DNA of 61,325 nucleotides from Kiritimatiellia bacterium (GTDB lineage Bacteria; Verrucomicrobiota; Kiritimatiellia; CAIQIC01; Lenti-01): NCBI GenBank assembly GCA_017540905.1, contig JAFYAC010000011.1, positions 1 to 61,325 of the forward strand, read 5' to 3'. Shown piece by piece: positions 34,670 to 45,811 of this stretch (position 1 is its first letter; each line of letters starts with the position of its first letter). The notes under the pieces were generated by a model. It saw only the letters and a program-made list of their open reading frames with translations, ran no database searches and was not told where the DNA came from. The position numbers and the translations under genes were made by a program.

Positions 34670-35497
34670 TCATTCCGCCACCTCCACATCGACCCGGAAA
34701 TACCCCCCGTCCGCCGTCCCCGTCCACGGCAATTCCACCTCCCCGCCGCCGTCGGCCCCTTCCGCCGTCGCCACCGCTTTCCAGCCGGACGTGTCGCCCA
34801 AGGTCTCCGCCCGCATCAGCGAATACTTCCGGCCCGCCGCCCCCGGACCGGCCTTCACCGACACATCCCGTCCGGCCACAGCGATCGACACCACCCCGAA
34901 CACGCTGTCCTCGTCCAGCGGGTCCGTCCCCGCCACGTATTCCTCCCAGTTCGTCCGCCCGTCCCCGTCGTTGTCCGCCGTGGCGTCGTCTTCCACCGAA
35001 TTCAGCCCCTCGTGCCCGTTGCGCCCCGCCGCGTACATCGCCTCCCACGCATCCGGGATACCGTCCCCGTCCGCGTCCCCGCCCGTGAGCGCGCCTTCCG
35101 CAATCCGGTAGGTTCCCCACAGCACCTGCCCGCGCCCCGCGGGAATCTCCAGACCGGCTTCCGCCGTCTCCAGCGTCTCCGCCTCCGCCCCCGTTTCCTT
35201 GTCCACCACCACCAAACTCACCCGGTCGTTCGCCTTCGCCGTTCCTGCCAGCCGGGGCGCGGCCCCGTCGTCCATCGGAATCCGCATCACGAACGCCCCC
35301 GTCCATCCCGTCACCTCCGTGGAAGCCAGCGTCGCGCCGTCCACCACCGCCCGCACTTCCAGAGTGCGCCCGGACGGTGCATTCGCCACCGATCCCACCA
35401 CAATCGTGTCCGGCTCCGGAATCCGCCCATGCGCAACGGCCGCGACCGCCGCCAGGACCAATCCCGCAACCCACCATCTCTTTGACATCCGTTCCAT
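34670..35497 (-). CDS. Exported Ca-binding (TSP3/EF-hand-like) protein
   Basis: 275 residues with a signal peptide (WWVAGLVLAAVAAVAHG). After an N-terminal beta domain (~25-135, CNA-B or CarboxypepD-like), two calcium loops occur: GDADGDGIPDAWE (~160) and DNDGDGRTNWEEYVAGTDP (~190). These match thrombospondin-type-3 or EF-hand-like repeats common in extracellular PVC proteins. The C-terminus is a short beta domain ending VDVEVAE. It is the first gene of the minus-strand exported cluster. AAAGGA lies upstream of the ATG; a second ATG three codons in is possible. Confidence 0.8.
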   Translation of the reverse strand: MERMSKRWWVAGLVLAAVAAVAHGRIPEPDTIVVGSVANAPSGRTLEVRAVVDGATLASTEVTGWTGAFVMRIPMDDGAAPRLAGTAKANDRVSLVVVDKETGAEAETLETAEAGLEIPAGRGQVLWGTYRIAEGALTGGDADGDGIPDAWEAMYAAGRNGHEGLNSVEDDATADNDGDGRTNWEEYVAGTDPLDEDSVFGVVSIAVAGRDVSVKAGPGAAGRKYSLMRAETLGDTSGWKAVATAEGADGGGEVELPWTGTADGGYFRVDVEVAE

Positions 35498-35738
35498 GTT
35501 CCGTCCATCCTTTCCAAGCCGGAACCCTTCGCCCGGGCCCCGGCCGAAACACGGCGTGGGACCGCTCGAAAACCGCTCCGTTTTCCTGCCGCCGCGGCGG
35601 CGGGATTGTCTGTAGCATCCCCGATTGCCTTCCCAACGTCAATCCCCAAAACCACGCACTCAAATCCCATGCATGATGCCCCGGCCATTTCCCGCTTGCA
35701 GTCCCGTCCCGTTTCCGCACAATGGCTCCCAGCGAACG

Positions 35739-36170
35739 ATGATTCATCCCACACCCCCATCCGGCAGAACGTCCTCCCGCGGCTTCACGCTCCTTGAAGT
35801 TCTCGGTGCGCTTGCCCTGTGTGTCCTGCTGGCATCCGTCACCGCCACGGCGGTCGTGCACTCCGGCGGCTCCGTCCGCCGGGCCATTCGCCTCCAGGAC
35901 CAGGCCCTCCGCCTTCGCGCCCTCCATGCGCAGGCCCGGCTGCATCCAGCGGGGCTTGCCGATGCGGCGGCCCCATCCCCCGCCTCCCCTTGGCGCGTGG
36001 CCATGGAAGAACGCCTCGTCCCCGCCCCGCCACCGCCCAAATCCGTGGCACTCCGGCCCGGCCGCCCGGCATCCCCTCCCCCGCCGCGGCGCTGGACCGT
36101 TCTCACCCTCCACGACTCCACCGCCACGCTGCGCCCCGTCCAACTGGAAATCCTGGAACCCGCCCCATGA
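35739..36170 (+). CDS. Type IV pseudopilin / prepilin-like protein
   Basis: 143 residues. The N-terminus has a prepilin peptidase site (SSRG|FTLLEVL) followed by a hydrophobic helix (GALALCVLLASVTATAVV), the pseudopilin signature. The rest is short and Pro/Ala-rich, with no C-terminal pilin disulfide region seen. Its stop overlaps the ATG of the phosphatase-family gene (ATGA). It may be a minor pseudopilin of a type II secretion system or a type IV pilus. Confidence 0.78.
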   Translation: MIHPTPPSGRTSSRGFTLLEVLGALALCVLLASVTATAVVHSGGSVRRAIRLQDQALRLRALHAQARLHPAGLADAAAPSPASPWRVAMEERLVPAPPPPKSVALRPGRPASPPPPRRWTVLTLHDSTATLRPVQLEILEPAP

Positions 36171-37462
36171 CCCAACGCACTCCCCGAAAAACCCTCGTCG
36201 TCCTCGCCGCCGGCCTCGGATGGAACCTCATCGAGCGCCACAAGCCCGCGACAAAAATCGCCTTCCGCCCCATCCTGCCCGGCCCGCTCTCGCTGACGTG
36301 CCCCGCGCAGGCGACGCTCCGCACCGGCCTCCTGCCCGGCGCCCACGGCGTGGTCGCCTCCGGCTGGTACCACCGCGACCTCGCCCGCCCCTACTTCTGG
36401 GAGCAGTCCGCCGCCCTCGTCCGCGGACCGCGCATCTGGGACGCCGCCCGCGCCCGCGGCGAAACCGTGGGCATGGCCTTCTGGCAGCAGAGCCTCGGCG
36501 AGAGCCTCGACCTCGTCCTCTCGCCCAAGCCGATCCACCGCCACCACGGCGGCATCGTCATGGACTGCTACACCCGCCCCGAGCCCCTCTACGCCGACCT
36601 TTGCCGCGCCATCGGCCGGAAATTCGACCTCTACCGCTACTGGGGGCCCCTCTCCGGCGAGCGCGTCGGCCGCTGGGAAGCCGCCGCCGCCGCCGAAATC
36701 CTCCGCCGCCCCGACGCCCCCGACCACCTCTTCCTCTACCTCTCCTCCCTCGACTACGCCCCGCAGCGCCACGGCCCCGACTCCCCCCAGGCCGCCGCCG
36801 CCCTTCGCGAAACCCTCGCCCAGCTCGAACCCCTCCTCGACGCCGCAACCACCCTCGGCTACGAATGGCTCGTCACCGGCGACTACGCCATCGAGCCCGT
36901 CACCCTCCCCGACGGCGCCGTGTTCCCCAACCGCGCCCTCCGCGACGCCGGACTCTTCCACACCCGCGCCGTCGCCGGCATGCTCTACCCCGACTTCTAC
37001 ACCTCCCGCGCCTTCGCCATCGTCGACCACCAGATCGCCCACGTCCACGTCCCCTCCCCCTCCGACCGCCCCGCCGTACGCCGCCTTTTGGAACACCTCG
37101 ACGGCGTCGACCTCGTCCTCGACCCCGGCGCCCAGCGCGCCCTGGAGATCCTGCACGAAACCCGCTCCGGCGACTTCCTCCTCATCGCCTCCCCCGGACG
37201 CTGGTTCGCCTACCCCTGGTGGACCTCCCCCCGCCAAGCCCCCGACTACGCCAACCAGATGGACATCCACAACAAACCCGGCTTCGACCCCTGCGAACTG
37301 CATTTCGCCTTCCCGCCCCCGCACACCTCCCAGAACACCTCCCGCATCCGCGGCACCCACGGCCGCAGCGGCCCCGGCCACGAAGTCGCCGCCGCCGGCC
37401 TCTTCCCAGACGCCCCCGACTTCCTCTCCCTCGCAAAATCCCTCGCCGCCCGGTTCGCCTGA
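36167..37462 (+). CDS. Alkaline-phosphatase-superfamily protein with altered active site
   Basis: 431 residues resembling nucleotide pyrophosphatase/phosphodiesterase proteins. The nucleophile region is TCPAQATLRTG and the substrate region SLDYAPQRHGPDS is retained. However, the usual first metal-binding Asp is replaced in LVVLAAGLGW, and the TSDHG-type motif reads VTGDYAI, so metal coordination looks degraded. No signal peptide is seen. It overlaps the pseudopilin gene by 4 bp. It may be an EboC-like or non-catalytic family member; the function is unresolved. Confidence 0.7.
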   Translation: MTQRTPRKTLVVLAAGLGWNLIERHKPATKIAFRPILPGPLSLTCPAQATLRTGLLPGAHGVVASGWYHRDLARPYFWEQSAALVRGPRIWDAARARGETVGMAFWQQSLGESLDLVLSPKPIHRHHGGIVMDCYTRPEPLYADLCRAIGRKFDLYRYWGPLSGERVGRWEAAAAAEILRRPDAPDHLFLYLSSLDYAPQRHGPDSPQAAAALRETLAQLEPLLDAATTLGYEWLVTGDYAIEPVTLPDGAVFPNRALRDAGLFHTRAVAGMLYPDFYTSRAFAIVDHQIAHVHVPSPSDRPAVRRLLEHLDGVDLVLDPGAQRALEILHETRSGDFLLIASPGRWFAYPWWTSPRQAPDYANQMDIHNKPGFDPCELHFAFPPPHTSQNTSRIRGTHGRSGPGHEVAAAGLFPDAPDFLSLAKSLAARFA

Positions 37463-37487
37463 ACCGCTTGCATGCCGATTCCCCGCG

Positions 37488-37507
37488 GCGCGGCTGGAAG
37501 CCGCACC
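37488..37507 (-). repeat. Dispersed hairpin repeat, inverted copy
   Basis: Inverted copy of the GCGGCT/AGCCGC hairpin found at 11834 and 11939, located between convergent genes. Confidence 0.6.
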
Positions 37508-37517
37508 CAAGGGAGGT

Positions 37518-38057
37518 TCAAGGGACCGCGCGGGCGCGCGCCGCGGCATCGAGCACCCCGAGGGCGTGGTAGACGGCGATGCCGACCGCGGTCGAGAGGT
37601 TGAGCGAACGCACGTGCTCGGTGCGGATGGGAATGCCCAGCACCGCGCCGGGATGGGCTTCCAGCAGGGCGTCGGGCAACCCCTGCGTTTCGCACCCGAA
37701 CACCAGGGTGTCCCCTTCGCGGTACTCCGCCCGGTCATGGCGCCGTCCGCTGGCCGTGCTGAACAGGTGCATCCGGCCCGGCGCCGGCGCGAGGGCCTCC
37801 ATGCACGCGGCCCAGGAGGGATGGACCTCGACGCGGATGGCGTCCCAGTAGTCCAGCCCCGCGCGCCGGAGTTTCGCGTCGTCGAGGCGGAATCCCAGCG
37901 GTTCCACCAGGTGCAGGCGGCATCCGGTCGCCGCGCAAAGGCGCGCGATGTTGCCGGTGTTCGGCGGGATTTCGGGATTGACCAGCACGACGTTCAGGGG
38001 CACTTGCGGCCAGAGGAAATCGTACTCGGCGATGCGGTGGTGCGGATGCTTCACCAC
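37518..38057 (-). CDS. trmL: tRNA (cytidine/uridine-34 2'-O)-methyltransferase TrmL
   Basis: 179 residues of the SpoU/TrmH superfamily. The conserved N-terminus NVVLVNPEIPPNTGNIARLCAATG, the LFGCETQGLPDALLE-like motif 2 (here LVFGCETQGLP) and the C-terminal IRTEHVRSLNLSTAVGIAVYH knot region all match TrmL. It 2'-O-methylates the wobble base of certain leucine tRNAs. It starts 6 bp after the upstream FHA-like gene stops and is probably co-transcribed with it. Confidence 0.92.
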   Translation of the reverse strand: MVKHPHHRIAEYDFLWPQVPLNVVLVNPEIPPNTGNIARLCAATGCRLHLVEPLGFRLDDAKLRRAGLDYWDAIRVEVHPSWAACMEALAPAPGRMHLFSTASGRRHDRAEYREGDTLVFGCETQGLPDALLEAHPGAVLGIPIRTEHVRSLNLSTAVGIAVYHALGVLDAAARARAVP

Positions 38058-38063
38058 GCCCCC

Positions 38064-39665
38064 TCAGTTCGCGCCGGCGGGCACCGCGACGTGGATGGGC
38101 AGCTCCAGCAGGCGCGACGGGCGCGCATAGGCATCCTGGAGCTCGCCATCCGCGAACAGGTGCAGCGTGTAGCCGTGGTAGAGGCTCTCGTGGGGCGCCG
38201 CCTGCCGTCCCCCGCCGCGCCGGGCCGCCGGCACGATGTACGTGGCCTCGAACGGGATGCCCCCCGACGGGGCCGCGCCCGCCGTCCCCAGGCGCAGGGG
38301 CGATTGCGACACCAGCGCCTTGGTCGGGACGGGCTTCCCGTCGGGCTTCTGGTCGTAGAACGTGACGTACAGCTCCAGCTCCTCCGCGCCCCCTTCCGCC
38401 AGCTCGACCTTGCCGCGCAGGATGCGCATTTCGGCGATTTCGCTGTCGGAGGGCATCTTCTGGATCGAGGAGTCGGCGATGCGCACGCGCCGGGGCAGGG
38501 ATTCCGGGTCCACGCCCGCGTGGCCGCCGACATCCTTCTGCTGCCTGAGCTGCCGCTGGAGCCGCCGCCCGGCCTTGATGATTTCGTCGCGCGCGGGGTC
38601 GTCCTTGCCGACGAGGCCCAACAGCTGCCGCCAGCGCCCGTAGGCCGCCTCGAGGTCGCCCCGCGTCTCCAGCAGCTGGGCGTGGTACATGTGGGCCGGC
38701 AGGTAGCCCGGCGCCATCTTGTGGATTTGGTTGAGCAGCATGACCGCGCGCGGATAGTCGGAGAACTGGGCCGCGACCTTGGCCTGGGAAAGCATGCTTT
38801 CGAGGTTGTCGGCGATGGCATCCGTGAGGGCCACTTCCGGCACGTCGGACATCACGTCCCCGAGCTGCGCCGGCGCGAAATCGGCCCCCGCGAGCATCTC
38901 CCGGAGGGTGTCCGGCAAGTCCGCCAGCACATCCTTGGCGGGAGGAAGCGGGGTTTCCGTCCCGGCGGCCGTTTCCGCCGTGGGCACCGCCGCGGCGGGC
39001 CCGGTCTCCCCCGCGGCTTCCGCCCCTTCCGCGGTTTCCGGGGCGGCGGCGGCCTCGGCCTTTTTCGCGGCCTGGTGCGCCTCGACCAGCGACGAACCGG
39101 GCATCACGATGATGGACGAGGCATCCGGTTTCTTCTCCTTGCCTTCGCCCTGCTCCGCGGCGTCCGCCTCCCGGGTCTGCTCCTCGAGCCTCCGTTGCCG
39201 CCGCGCGTACTCGATGTCCAGCCGTTCGACGTTCTCGTCGATGATGTGCTTCGGCCAGTTCGCCGTGAAGGCCAGCAAGGCCAGCTCCGTCCCCACGATC
39301 AGCAGGATGGCCAGCGTGGCCATCGCCTGCGCCACGCCGCCGCCGGGCCGCAGCCGCGGCGCGTCCGGCGGGATGATGTCCTGGTACTGGAGCTCCACAT
39401 TCCCCGCCGCCACCACGTCGCCGTGCTGCAGCGGCAACTCCGCCACGGGCGCCACGCCGTTGACCCGCAGGGCCTCCCCCGCCTCGATGGCCACCGGCAC
39501 CACGCCTTCGGGACGCTTCTCCAGCCGGAACGCCTGCAACCAGGGACATTCCTTCTCGCGCAGGCGGACGGTGCACGAGCGCGCCGATCCCACGGTGGCG
39601 GAAGACTGCCGCACCAGCAGCCTCTTCCCCTTGTTGCGTCCGGACTGGAAACAAAGCCTGTACAT
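38064..39665 (-). CDS. FHA-like / TPR membrane protein
   Basis: 533 residues. The N-terminal ~110 residues look FHA-like (GKRLLVRQSSATVGSARSCTVRL and LPLQHGDVVAAGNVELQYQ). One membrane helix lies at about 120-142 (ATLAILLIVGTELALLAF). An Ala/Glu-rich linker precedes a TPR-like region (~300-375, AAQFSDYPRAVMLLNQIHKMAPGYLPAHMYHAQLL), and the C-terminus is beta-rich. The ATG at 39665 was preferred because the upstream residues have no homology-like features. Possibly a signalling or envelope scaffold. Confidence 0.7.
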   Translation of the reverse strand: MYRLCFQSGRNKGKRLLVRQSSATVGSARSCTVRLREKECPWLQAFRLEKRPEGVVPVAIEAGEALRVNGVAPVAELPLQHGDVVAAGNVELQYQDIIPPDAPRLRPGGGVAQAMATLAILLIVGTELALLAFTANWPKHIIDENVERLDIEYARRQRRLEEQTREADAAEQGEGKEKKPDASSIIVMPGSSLVEAHQAAKKAEAAAAPETAEGAEAAGETGPAAAVPTAETAAGTETPLPPAKDVLADLPDTLREMLAGADFAPAQLGDVMSDVPEVALTDAIADNLESMLSQAKVAAQFSDYPRAVMLLNQIHKMAPGYLPAHMYHAQLLETRGDLEAAYGRWRQLLGLVGKDDPARDEIIKAGRRLQRQLRQQKDVGGHAGVDPESLPRRVRIADSSIQKMPSDSEIAEMRILRGKVELAEGGAEELELYVTFYDQKPDGKPVPTKALVSQSPLRLGTAGAAPSGGIPFEATYIVPAARRGGGRQAAPHESLYHGYTLHLFADGELQDAYARPSRLLELPIHVAVPAGAN

Positions 39666-39835
39666 ATATGTTTTCCCAGTTTGCCCATTTCCCCGCAAAA
39701 ATCAAGTCCCTGGGCGTCCTCCCCCGGTTTTCGCCGGCATCTCCCCCGCGGCCGCGGGCCGGAACCTTCCCCGGGGCGATGCGTCCCGCCGCCCCCCTCA
39801 CGCCGATTCCGCCCCGGCCGTTCCGACCCAACCCG

Positions 39836-40237
39836 TCAATTGTCCCAGTATGCGCTTTCGGTCTCCAAGACCTTCCCGTCGGAACCGAAGACGACCCACC
39901 GCTTCCAGAAAAACCCGTCGGGGCAGGTCACGCATCCCGCCCCGCGCGTGCTCGAATACGCCCAGACTTCCCGCCCTTCTCCGCCCTCCCGCCGCCACAG
40001 CGGCTCCCCCAGCACGTCCTCCACCTCCCCCGCGGACATCCCGGGCCTGAGACTCCGGAACGCCTTTTCGTCATACCCCTCCGCATACAGCGTCGAATCC
40101 TCCGTCATCGCCGCCAGGTACTGCACCCAATCCCCCGCCGACCGCGCATGCGGCCACGCGAACAGCACCCGCATGCCCGCCAGCACCACGCCATACGCCA
40201 GCACCACCCTCCAAACCCACTTCGCCACCCTCTTCAT
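39836..40237 (-). CDS. SmpA/OmlA (BamE)-like membrane-anchored protein
   Basis: 133 residues with one N-terminal helix (VWRVVLAYGVVLAGMRVLFAW). The segment FRSLRPGMSAGEVEDVLGEPLWRREGGEGREVWAYS fits the SmpA/OmlA domain that recurs in BamE-like envelope proteins. A CVTC motif and an aromatic C-terminus follow. There is no lipobox, so it is anchored by the helix. The domain assignment rests on the RPGMSxxEVxxxLGEP pattern. Confidence 0.65.
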   Translation of the reverse strand: MKRVAKWVWRVVLAYGVVLAGMRVLFAWPHARSAGDWVQYLAAMTEDSTLYAEGYDEKAFRSLRPGMSAGEVEDVLGEPLWRREGGEGREVWAYSSTRGAGCVTCPDGFFWKRWVVFGSDGKVLETESAYWDN

Positions 40238-40247
40238 CGCATCACCG

Positions 40248-40320
40248 TTTGTTTATTTGACAGGATTGACAGGATTTCCGTCCTCCCAAAAATCCTGTCA
40301 ATCCTGCCAATCCTGTCAAA
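40248..40320. repeat. Inverted TGACAGGAT tandem repeat
   Basis: Two tandem copies of TGACAGGAT (40248-40266) face two to three copies of its complement (ATCCTGTCA and ATCCTGCCA, 40290-40320), potentially forming a hairpin. It lies between the yjbQ stop and the BamE-like gene start, where it could act as a terminator on either strand. Confidence 0.6.
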
Positions 40321-40324
40321 AACC

Positions 40325-40723
40325 TCACCCCGGCATCGGCGTGAGCCAGAGCTCGCGGGTGGTGCGGGGGCCGTCGAATTCGCAGAGGTAGAGGCCTTGC
40401 CAGCGGCCGAGGACCAGGCGGCCGTTTTCCACGGGGACGCTCAGGGACGGGCCGACGAGGGTCGTCTTGATGTGGGCGGCGCTGTTGCCTTCGGCGTGGT
40501 CGTAGTGGTCGTTCCACGGGACCAGGTTGTCCAGCGCGTGCTCCATGTCGGAGGCGACGTCGGGGTCGGCCTGCTCGTTGATCGTCACGGCCGCCGTCGT
40601 GTGCGGCGAGTGGATGTGGAGCAGGCCGGTCCACGGCGGCAGGGCCGCGATGGCTTCCGCGACGGCCCGCGTCACCGGCAGCAACTGGGTGCGGCGCGAG
40701 GTGCTGAATGTCAGGCGGATCAT
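40325..40723 (-). CDS. yjbQ: YjbQ / UPF0047 family protein
   Basis: 132 residues covering the full YjbQ fold. Hallmark motifs are LLHIHSPHTTAAVTINEQADP, the NDHYDHAEGNSAAHIKTTLVGPS segment and LGRWQGLYLCEFDGPRTREL-like C-terminus. Family members can show low thiamine-phosphate synthase activity, but the physiological role is not settled. It starts 8 bp after glgX ends and is probably co-transcribed. The large upstream open frame on the same strand is a shadow of glgX. Confidence 0.9.
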   Translation of the reverse strand: MIRLTFSTSRRTQLLPVTRAVAEAIAALPPWTGLLHIHSPHTTAAVTINEQADPDVASDMEHALDNLVPWNDHYDHAEGNSAAHIKTTLVGPSLSVPVENGRLVLGRWQGLYLCEFDGPRTTRELWLTPMPG

Positions 40724-40731
40724 GCCGTGCC

Positions 40732-42822
<2,091 letters not shown>

Positions 42823-42917
42823 GAAACCATCCTTCGCTGGAATCCGCCACCCTTCTACCACATCCCCGCCCGCTTGCCCACCGAAACTTGCAGTTCCGGA
42901 TTCCCGGATTTGGACGC

Positions 42918-42946
42918 TTGAAGAACCCGCCAAGAAGGCGTATGGT
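42918..42946 (+). promoter_or_regulatory. Candidate sigma-70 promoter for the oxidoreductase operon
   Basis: TTGAAG (42918-42923), a 17-bp spacer and TATGGT (42941-42946), upstream of the ferredoxin gene in the divergent gap. It fits consensus reasonably for a G+C-rich genome; unproven. Confidence 0.45.
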
Positions 42947-42984
42947 GCCGGAACATTTTGCGATAGCGAAAGAGAGTGAACGAC

Positions 42985-43227
42985 ATGAGCGACAACGAAA
43001 CCAAACCGGCCGGCCCCCATCCGGTCATCGACGCGCTGGAATGCAAGGCCTGCGGGCGCTGCATCGCCGCCTGCCCCAAGAAGGTCATCCGCATGGGCGA
43101 CGAACTCAACGCCCGCGGCTACACCTTCGCGCAGTACACCGGCGAGGGCTGCATCGGCTGCGCCAGCTGCTTCTACGCCTGCCCCGAGCCCAACGCCATC
43201 GAAGTCCACATTCCCGCCAAGGGCTGA
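42985..43227 (+). CDS. 2-oxoacid:ferredoxin oxidoreductase, ferredoxin-like delta subunit
   Basis: 80 residues from ATG 42985, which has a GAAAGAGAG site about 8 bases upstream; a GTG three codons earlier is less well placed. Two 4Fe-4S motifs are complete: C20/23/26 with C30, and C56/59/62 with C66, both CxxCxxCxxxCP. It passes electrons from the catalytic subunits to ferredoxin. It is the first gene of a three-gene operon and is followed by an AAGGAG site for the alpha subunit. Confidence 0.92.
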   Translation: MSDNETKPAGPHPVIDALECKACGRCIAACPKKVIRMGDELNARGYTFAQYTGEGCIGCASCFYACPEPNAIEVHIPAKG

Positions 43228-43256
43228 TCCTCCCGCCCACCCAAGGAGTCCCATCC

Positions 43257-44315
43257 ATGACCACCCAACTGATCAAAGGCAACAACGCGGTCATCGTCGG
43301 CGCCCTCTACGCCGGTTGCGACTGCTTCTTCGGCTACCCCATCACCCCCGCCAGCGAAATCCTCCACGCCGCCGCCAAGCAGTTCCCCAAGGCCGGCCGC
43401 CAGATGGTCCAGGCGGAGAGCGAGGAAGCCTCCATCAACATGGTCTACGGCGCCGCCGCCACCGGCCGCCGCGTCATGACCGCCTCCAGCGGCCCCGGCA
43501 CCAGCCTCATGCAGGAGGGCTTCTCCTACCTCGCGGGCGCCCAGCTGCCGGCGGTCTTCGTGGACGTCATGCGCGCGGGTCCGGGCCTGGGCAACATCGG
43601 CCCCGAGCAGGGCGACTACAACCAGGTGGTCAAGGGCGGCGGCCACGGCAACTACCGCAACATCGTGCTGGCCCCGGCGACGGTGCAGGAGATGTGCGAC
43701 TTCACGATGAAGGCGTTCGAGCTTTCACAGAAGTGGCGCATGCTCTGCGTCGTGCTCGCCGACGGCGTGCTCGGCCAGATGATCGAGCCCCTCCGCTTCC
43801 CCGAAAAGGCCCTCGCCCCCGCCACCGACACCTCCTGGGCGGTCGACGGCACCGCCGCCACCCGCCCCAACTGCGTGACCTCGATCTTCCTCGACTTCGA
43901 CCAGCTGGAAGCCTTCAACAACGAGCTCCAGGAGAAGTACGCGCGCGTCGTCGCCGAGGAGCAGGACAGCGAATCCTACCGCCTCGACGACGCCGACATC
44001 GGCCTCGTCGCCTACGGCATCAGCGCCCGCATCGCGCACGGCGCCGTCGACGCCGCCCGCGCCGAAGGCATCAAGGCGGGCCTCTTCCGCCCCAAGACGC
44101 TGTTCCCCTTCCCGGCGGTGGCCCTCAACGAATTCGTCTCGCGCGGCGGCAAGCAGCTGATCAGCGTCGAGATGTCCAACGGCCAGATGCGCGACGACAT
44201 CCGCCTGCACACCGAATGCCGCTGCCCGGTCCGGCTCGTCAGCCGCATCGGCGGCAACATCATCACCCACGACCAGGTCCTCGCGGAAATCCGCGCCGCG
44301 GCCAAGGCCGACTGA
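43257..44315 (+). CDS. 2-oxoacid:ferredoxin oxidoreductase, alpha subunit
   Basis: 352 residues matching the alpha subunit (KorA/VorB-like) of 2-oxoacid:ferredoxin oxidoreductases. The N-terminus [30 protein letters not shown], the [28 protein letters not shown] stretch and [17 protein letters not shown] near the C-terminus are family hallmarks. AAGGAG lies about 9 bases before the ATG. The substrate (2-oxoglutarate or branched-chain oxoacid) cannot be fixed from sequence. It forms a complex with the delta and beta-gamma subunits encoded on either side. Confidence 0.92.
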   Translation: MTTQLIKGNNAVIVGALYAGCDCFFGYPITPASEILHAAAKQFPKAGRQMVQAESEEASINMVYGAAATGRRVMTASSGPGTSLMQEGFSYLAGAQLPAVFVDVMRAGPGLGNIGPEQGDYNQVVKGGGHGNYRNIVLAPATVQEMCDFTMKAFELSQKWRMLCVVLADGVLGQMIEPLRFPEKALAPATDTSWAVDGTAATRPNCVTSIFLDFDQLEAFNNELQEKYARVVAEEQDSESYRLDDADIGLVAYGISARIAHGAVDAARAEGIKAGLFRPKTLFPFPAVALNEFVSRGGKQLISVEMSNGQMRDDIRLHTECRCPVRLVSRIGGNIITHDQVLAEIRAAAKAD

Positions 44316-44333
44316 CCCTCCAGGAGGCGCAAC

Positions 44334-45764
44334 ATGGAAGAAAAAATCATCAAGACCCGCGGCCTGTACAAGACCTTCCCCCGCAAGGGCGGCTCCGCCC
44401 AGACCGCCACCCACTACTGCCCCGGCTGCCAGCACGGCACCCTGCACAAACTCATCGGCGAAGCCCTGGCCGACCTCGGCGTCCAGGACCGCACCGTCGT
44501 CATCAGCCCCGTCGGCTGCTCCGTCTTCGCCTACTACTACTTCGACACCGGCAACGTCCAGGTCCCCCACGGGCGCGCCGCGGCCGTCGGCACCGGCATC
44601 TCCCGCTCGCGCGACAACGCCATCGTCCTCTCCTACCAGGGCGACGGCGACCTCGCCTCCATCGGCCTCAACGAGACCATGCAGGCGGCCAACCGCGGCG
44701 AAAAACTCGCCGTCTTCTTCGTCAACAACACCGTCTACGGCATGACCGGCGGCCAGATGGCCCCGACCACCCTCGTCGGTGAAAAGACCGAGACCACCCC
44801 CGACGGACGCGACCCCGCCCACTGCGGCTACCCCCTGCACATGGCCGAACTGCTCAACCAGCTGCGCGCCCCCGTGTACATCGCGCGCATCTCCTTCTCC
44901 AGCATCGCCAACATCCGCAAGGCCCGCACCGTCATCCGCAAGGCCCTCGAGATCCAGAAGGCCGGCCTCGGCTACACCTTCGTCGAAGTCCTCATGGCCT
45001 GCCCCACCAACCTCAAGCTCGACGCCGCCGGCTCCGACCGCTTCGTCTCCGAGCTCATGGAAAAGGAATTCCCGCTCGGCGTCCTCCGCGACCGTTCCGC
45101 CGAATGCGCCCCCATCGTCCGCCCCGCGCGCGACTACTCCAAGGCCACCCTCGACAAACTCTTCAAGCTCGACACCGACTTCGCCCCCGACGCCGTCCGC
45201 GACGACGCGGCGCCCGTCTTCGGCGCCAAGATGTCCGGCTTCGGCGGCCAGGGCGTCCTCAGCATGGGCATCATCCTCGCCCGCGCCGCCTGCTCCGCGG
45301 GCAAATACGTCTCCTGGTACCCCTCCTACGGCCCCGAACAGCGCGGCGGCACCGCCAACTGCGGCGTCGTCGTCTCCGGCCGCCCCGTCGGCTCCCCCGT
45401 CGTCAACACCCCCGACCTGCTCGTCGCCATGAACCGCCCGTCCCTCGAGAAATTCGCCTCCACCGTCAAGCCCGGCGGCCTCATCCTCGTCGACGAATCC
45501 ATCGGCGACTACCCGGCCCCCGAAGGCGTCCGCCTGCTGGCCGTCCCCGCCCAGCACCTGGCCGTCGAAGGCGGCAGCGCCCGCGCCACCAACACCGCGA
45601 TGGTCGGCGTCCTCGCGGCCCTGGCCCCCAACCTCGACCTCCCCGACGCCGCCTACGAAGCCGCCATCGCCATGAACTTCGCCGGCAAAGACAAAGTCAT
45701 CGACCTCAACCGCAAAGTCTTCCACCACGCCCGCCAATGGGCCGCCGCCCACAAACAGAACTGA
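44334..45764 (+). CDS. 2-oxoacid:ferredoxin oxidoreductase, fused beta-gamma subunit
   Basis: 476 residues joining two subunits usually encoded separately. Residues 1-290 form the TPP-binding beta subunit: CPGCQHG (C29, C32), GDGDLASIG (103-111) and the NN pair at 131-132. After a linker, about residues 300-476 form the gamma subunit, beginning [17 protein letters not shown] with [11 protein letters not shown] further on. The fusion would keep beta and gamma at equal amounts. It is the last gene of the operon and is followed by tmk 47 bp downstream. Confidence 0.92.
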   Translation: MEEKIIKTRGLYKTFPRKGGSAQTATHYCPGCQHGTLHKLIGEALADLGVQDRTVVISPVGCSVFAYYYFDTGNVQVPHGRAAAVGTGISRSRDNAIVLSYQGDGDLASIGLNETMQAANRGEKLAVFFVNNTVYGMTGGQMAPTTLVGEKTETTPDGRDPAHCGYPLHMAELLNQLRAPVYIARISFSSIANIRKARTVIRKALEIQKAGLGYTFVEVLMACPTNLKLDAAGSDRFVSELMEKEFPLGVLRDRSAECAPIVRPARDYSKATLDKLFKLDTDFAPDAVRDDAAPVFGAKMSGFGGQGVLSMGIILARAACSAGKYVSWYPSYGPEQRGGTANCGVVVSGRPVGSPVVNTPDLLVAMNRPSLEKFASTVKPGGLILVDESIGDYPAPEGVRLLAVPAQHLAVEGGSARATNTAMVGVLAALAPNLDLPDAAYEAAIAMNFAGKDKVIDLNRKVFHHARQWAAAHKQN

Positions 45765-45772
45765 CCCGCCGC

Positions 45773-45808
45773 CCTTCTTCCTTCTTACTTCTTCCTTCTT
45801 ACTTCGAT
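45773..45808 (+). repeat. Short tandem repeat before tmk
   Basis: Two tandem 14-bp copies of TTCTTCCTTCTTAC immediately upstream of the tmk start. Confidence 0.6.
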
Positions 45809-45811
45809 TCC

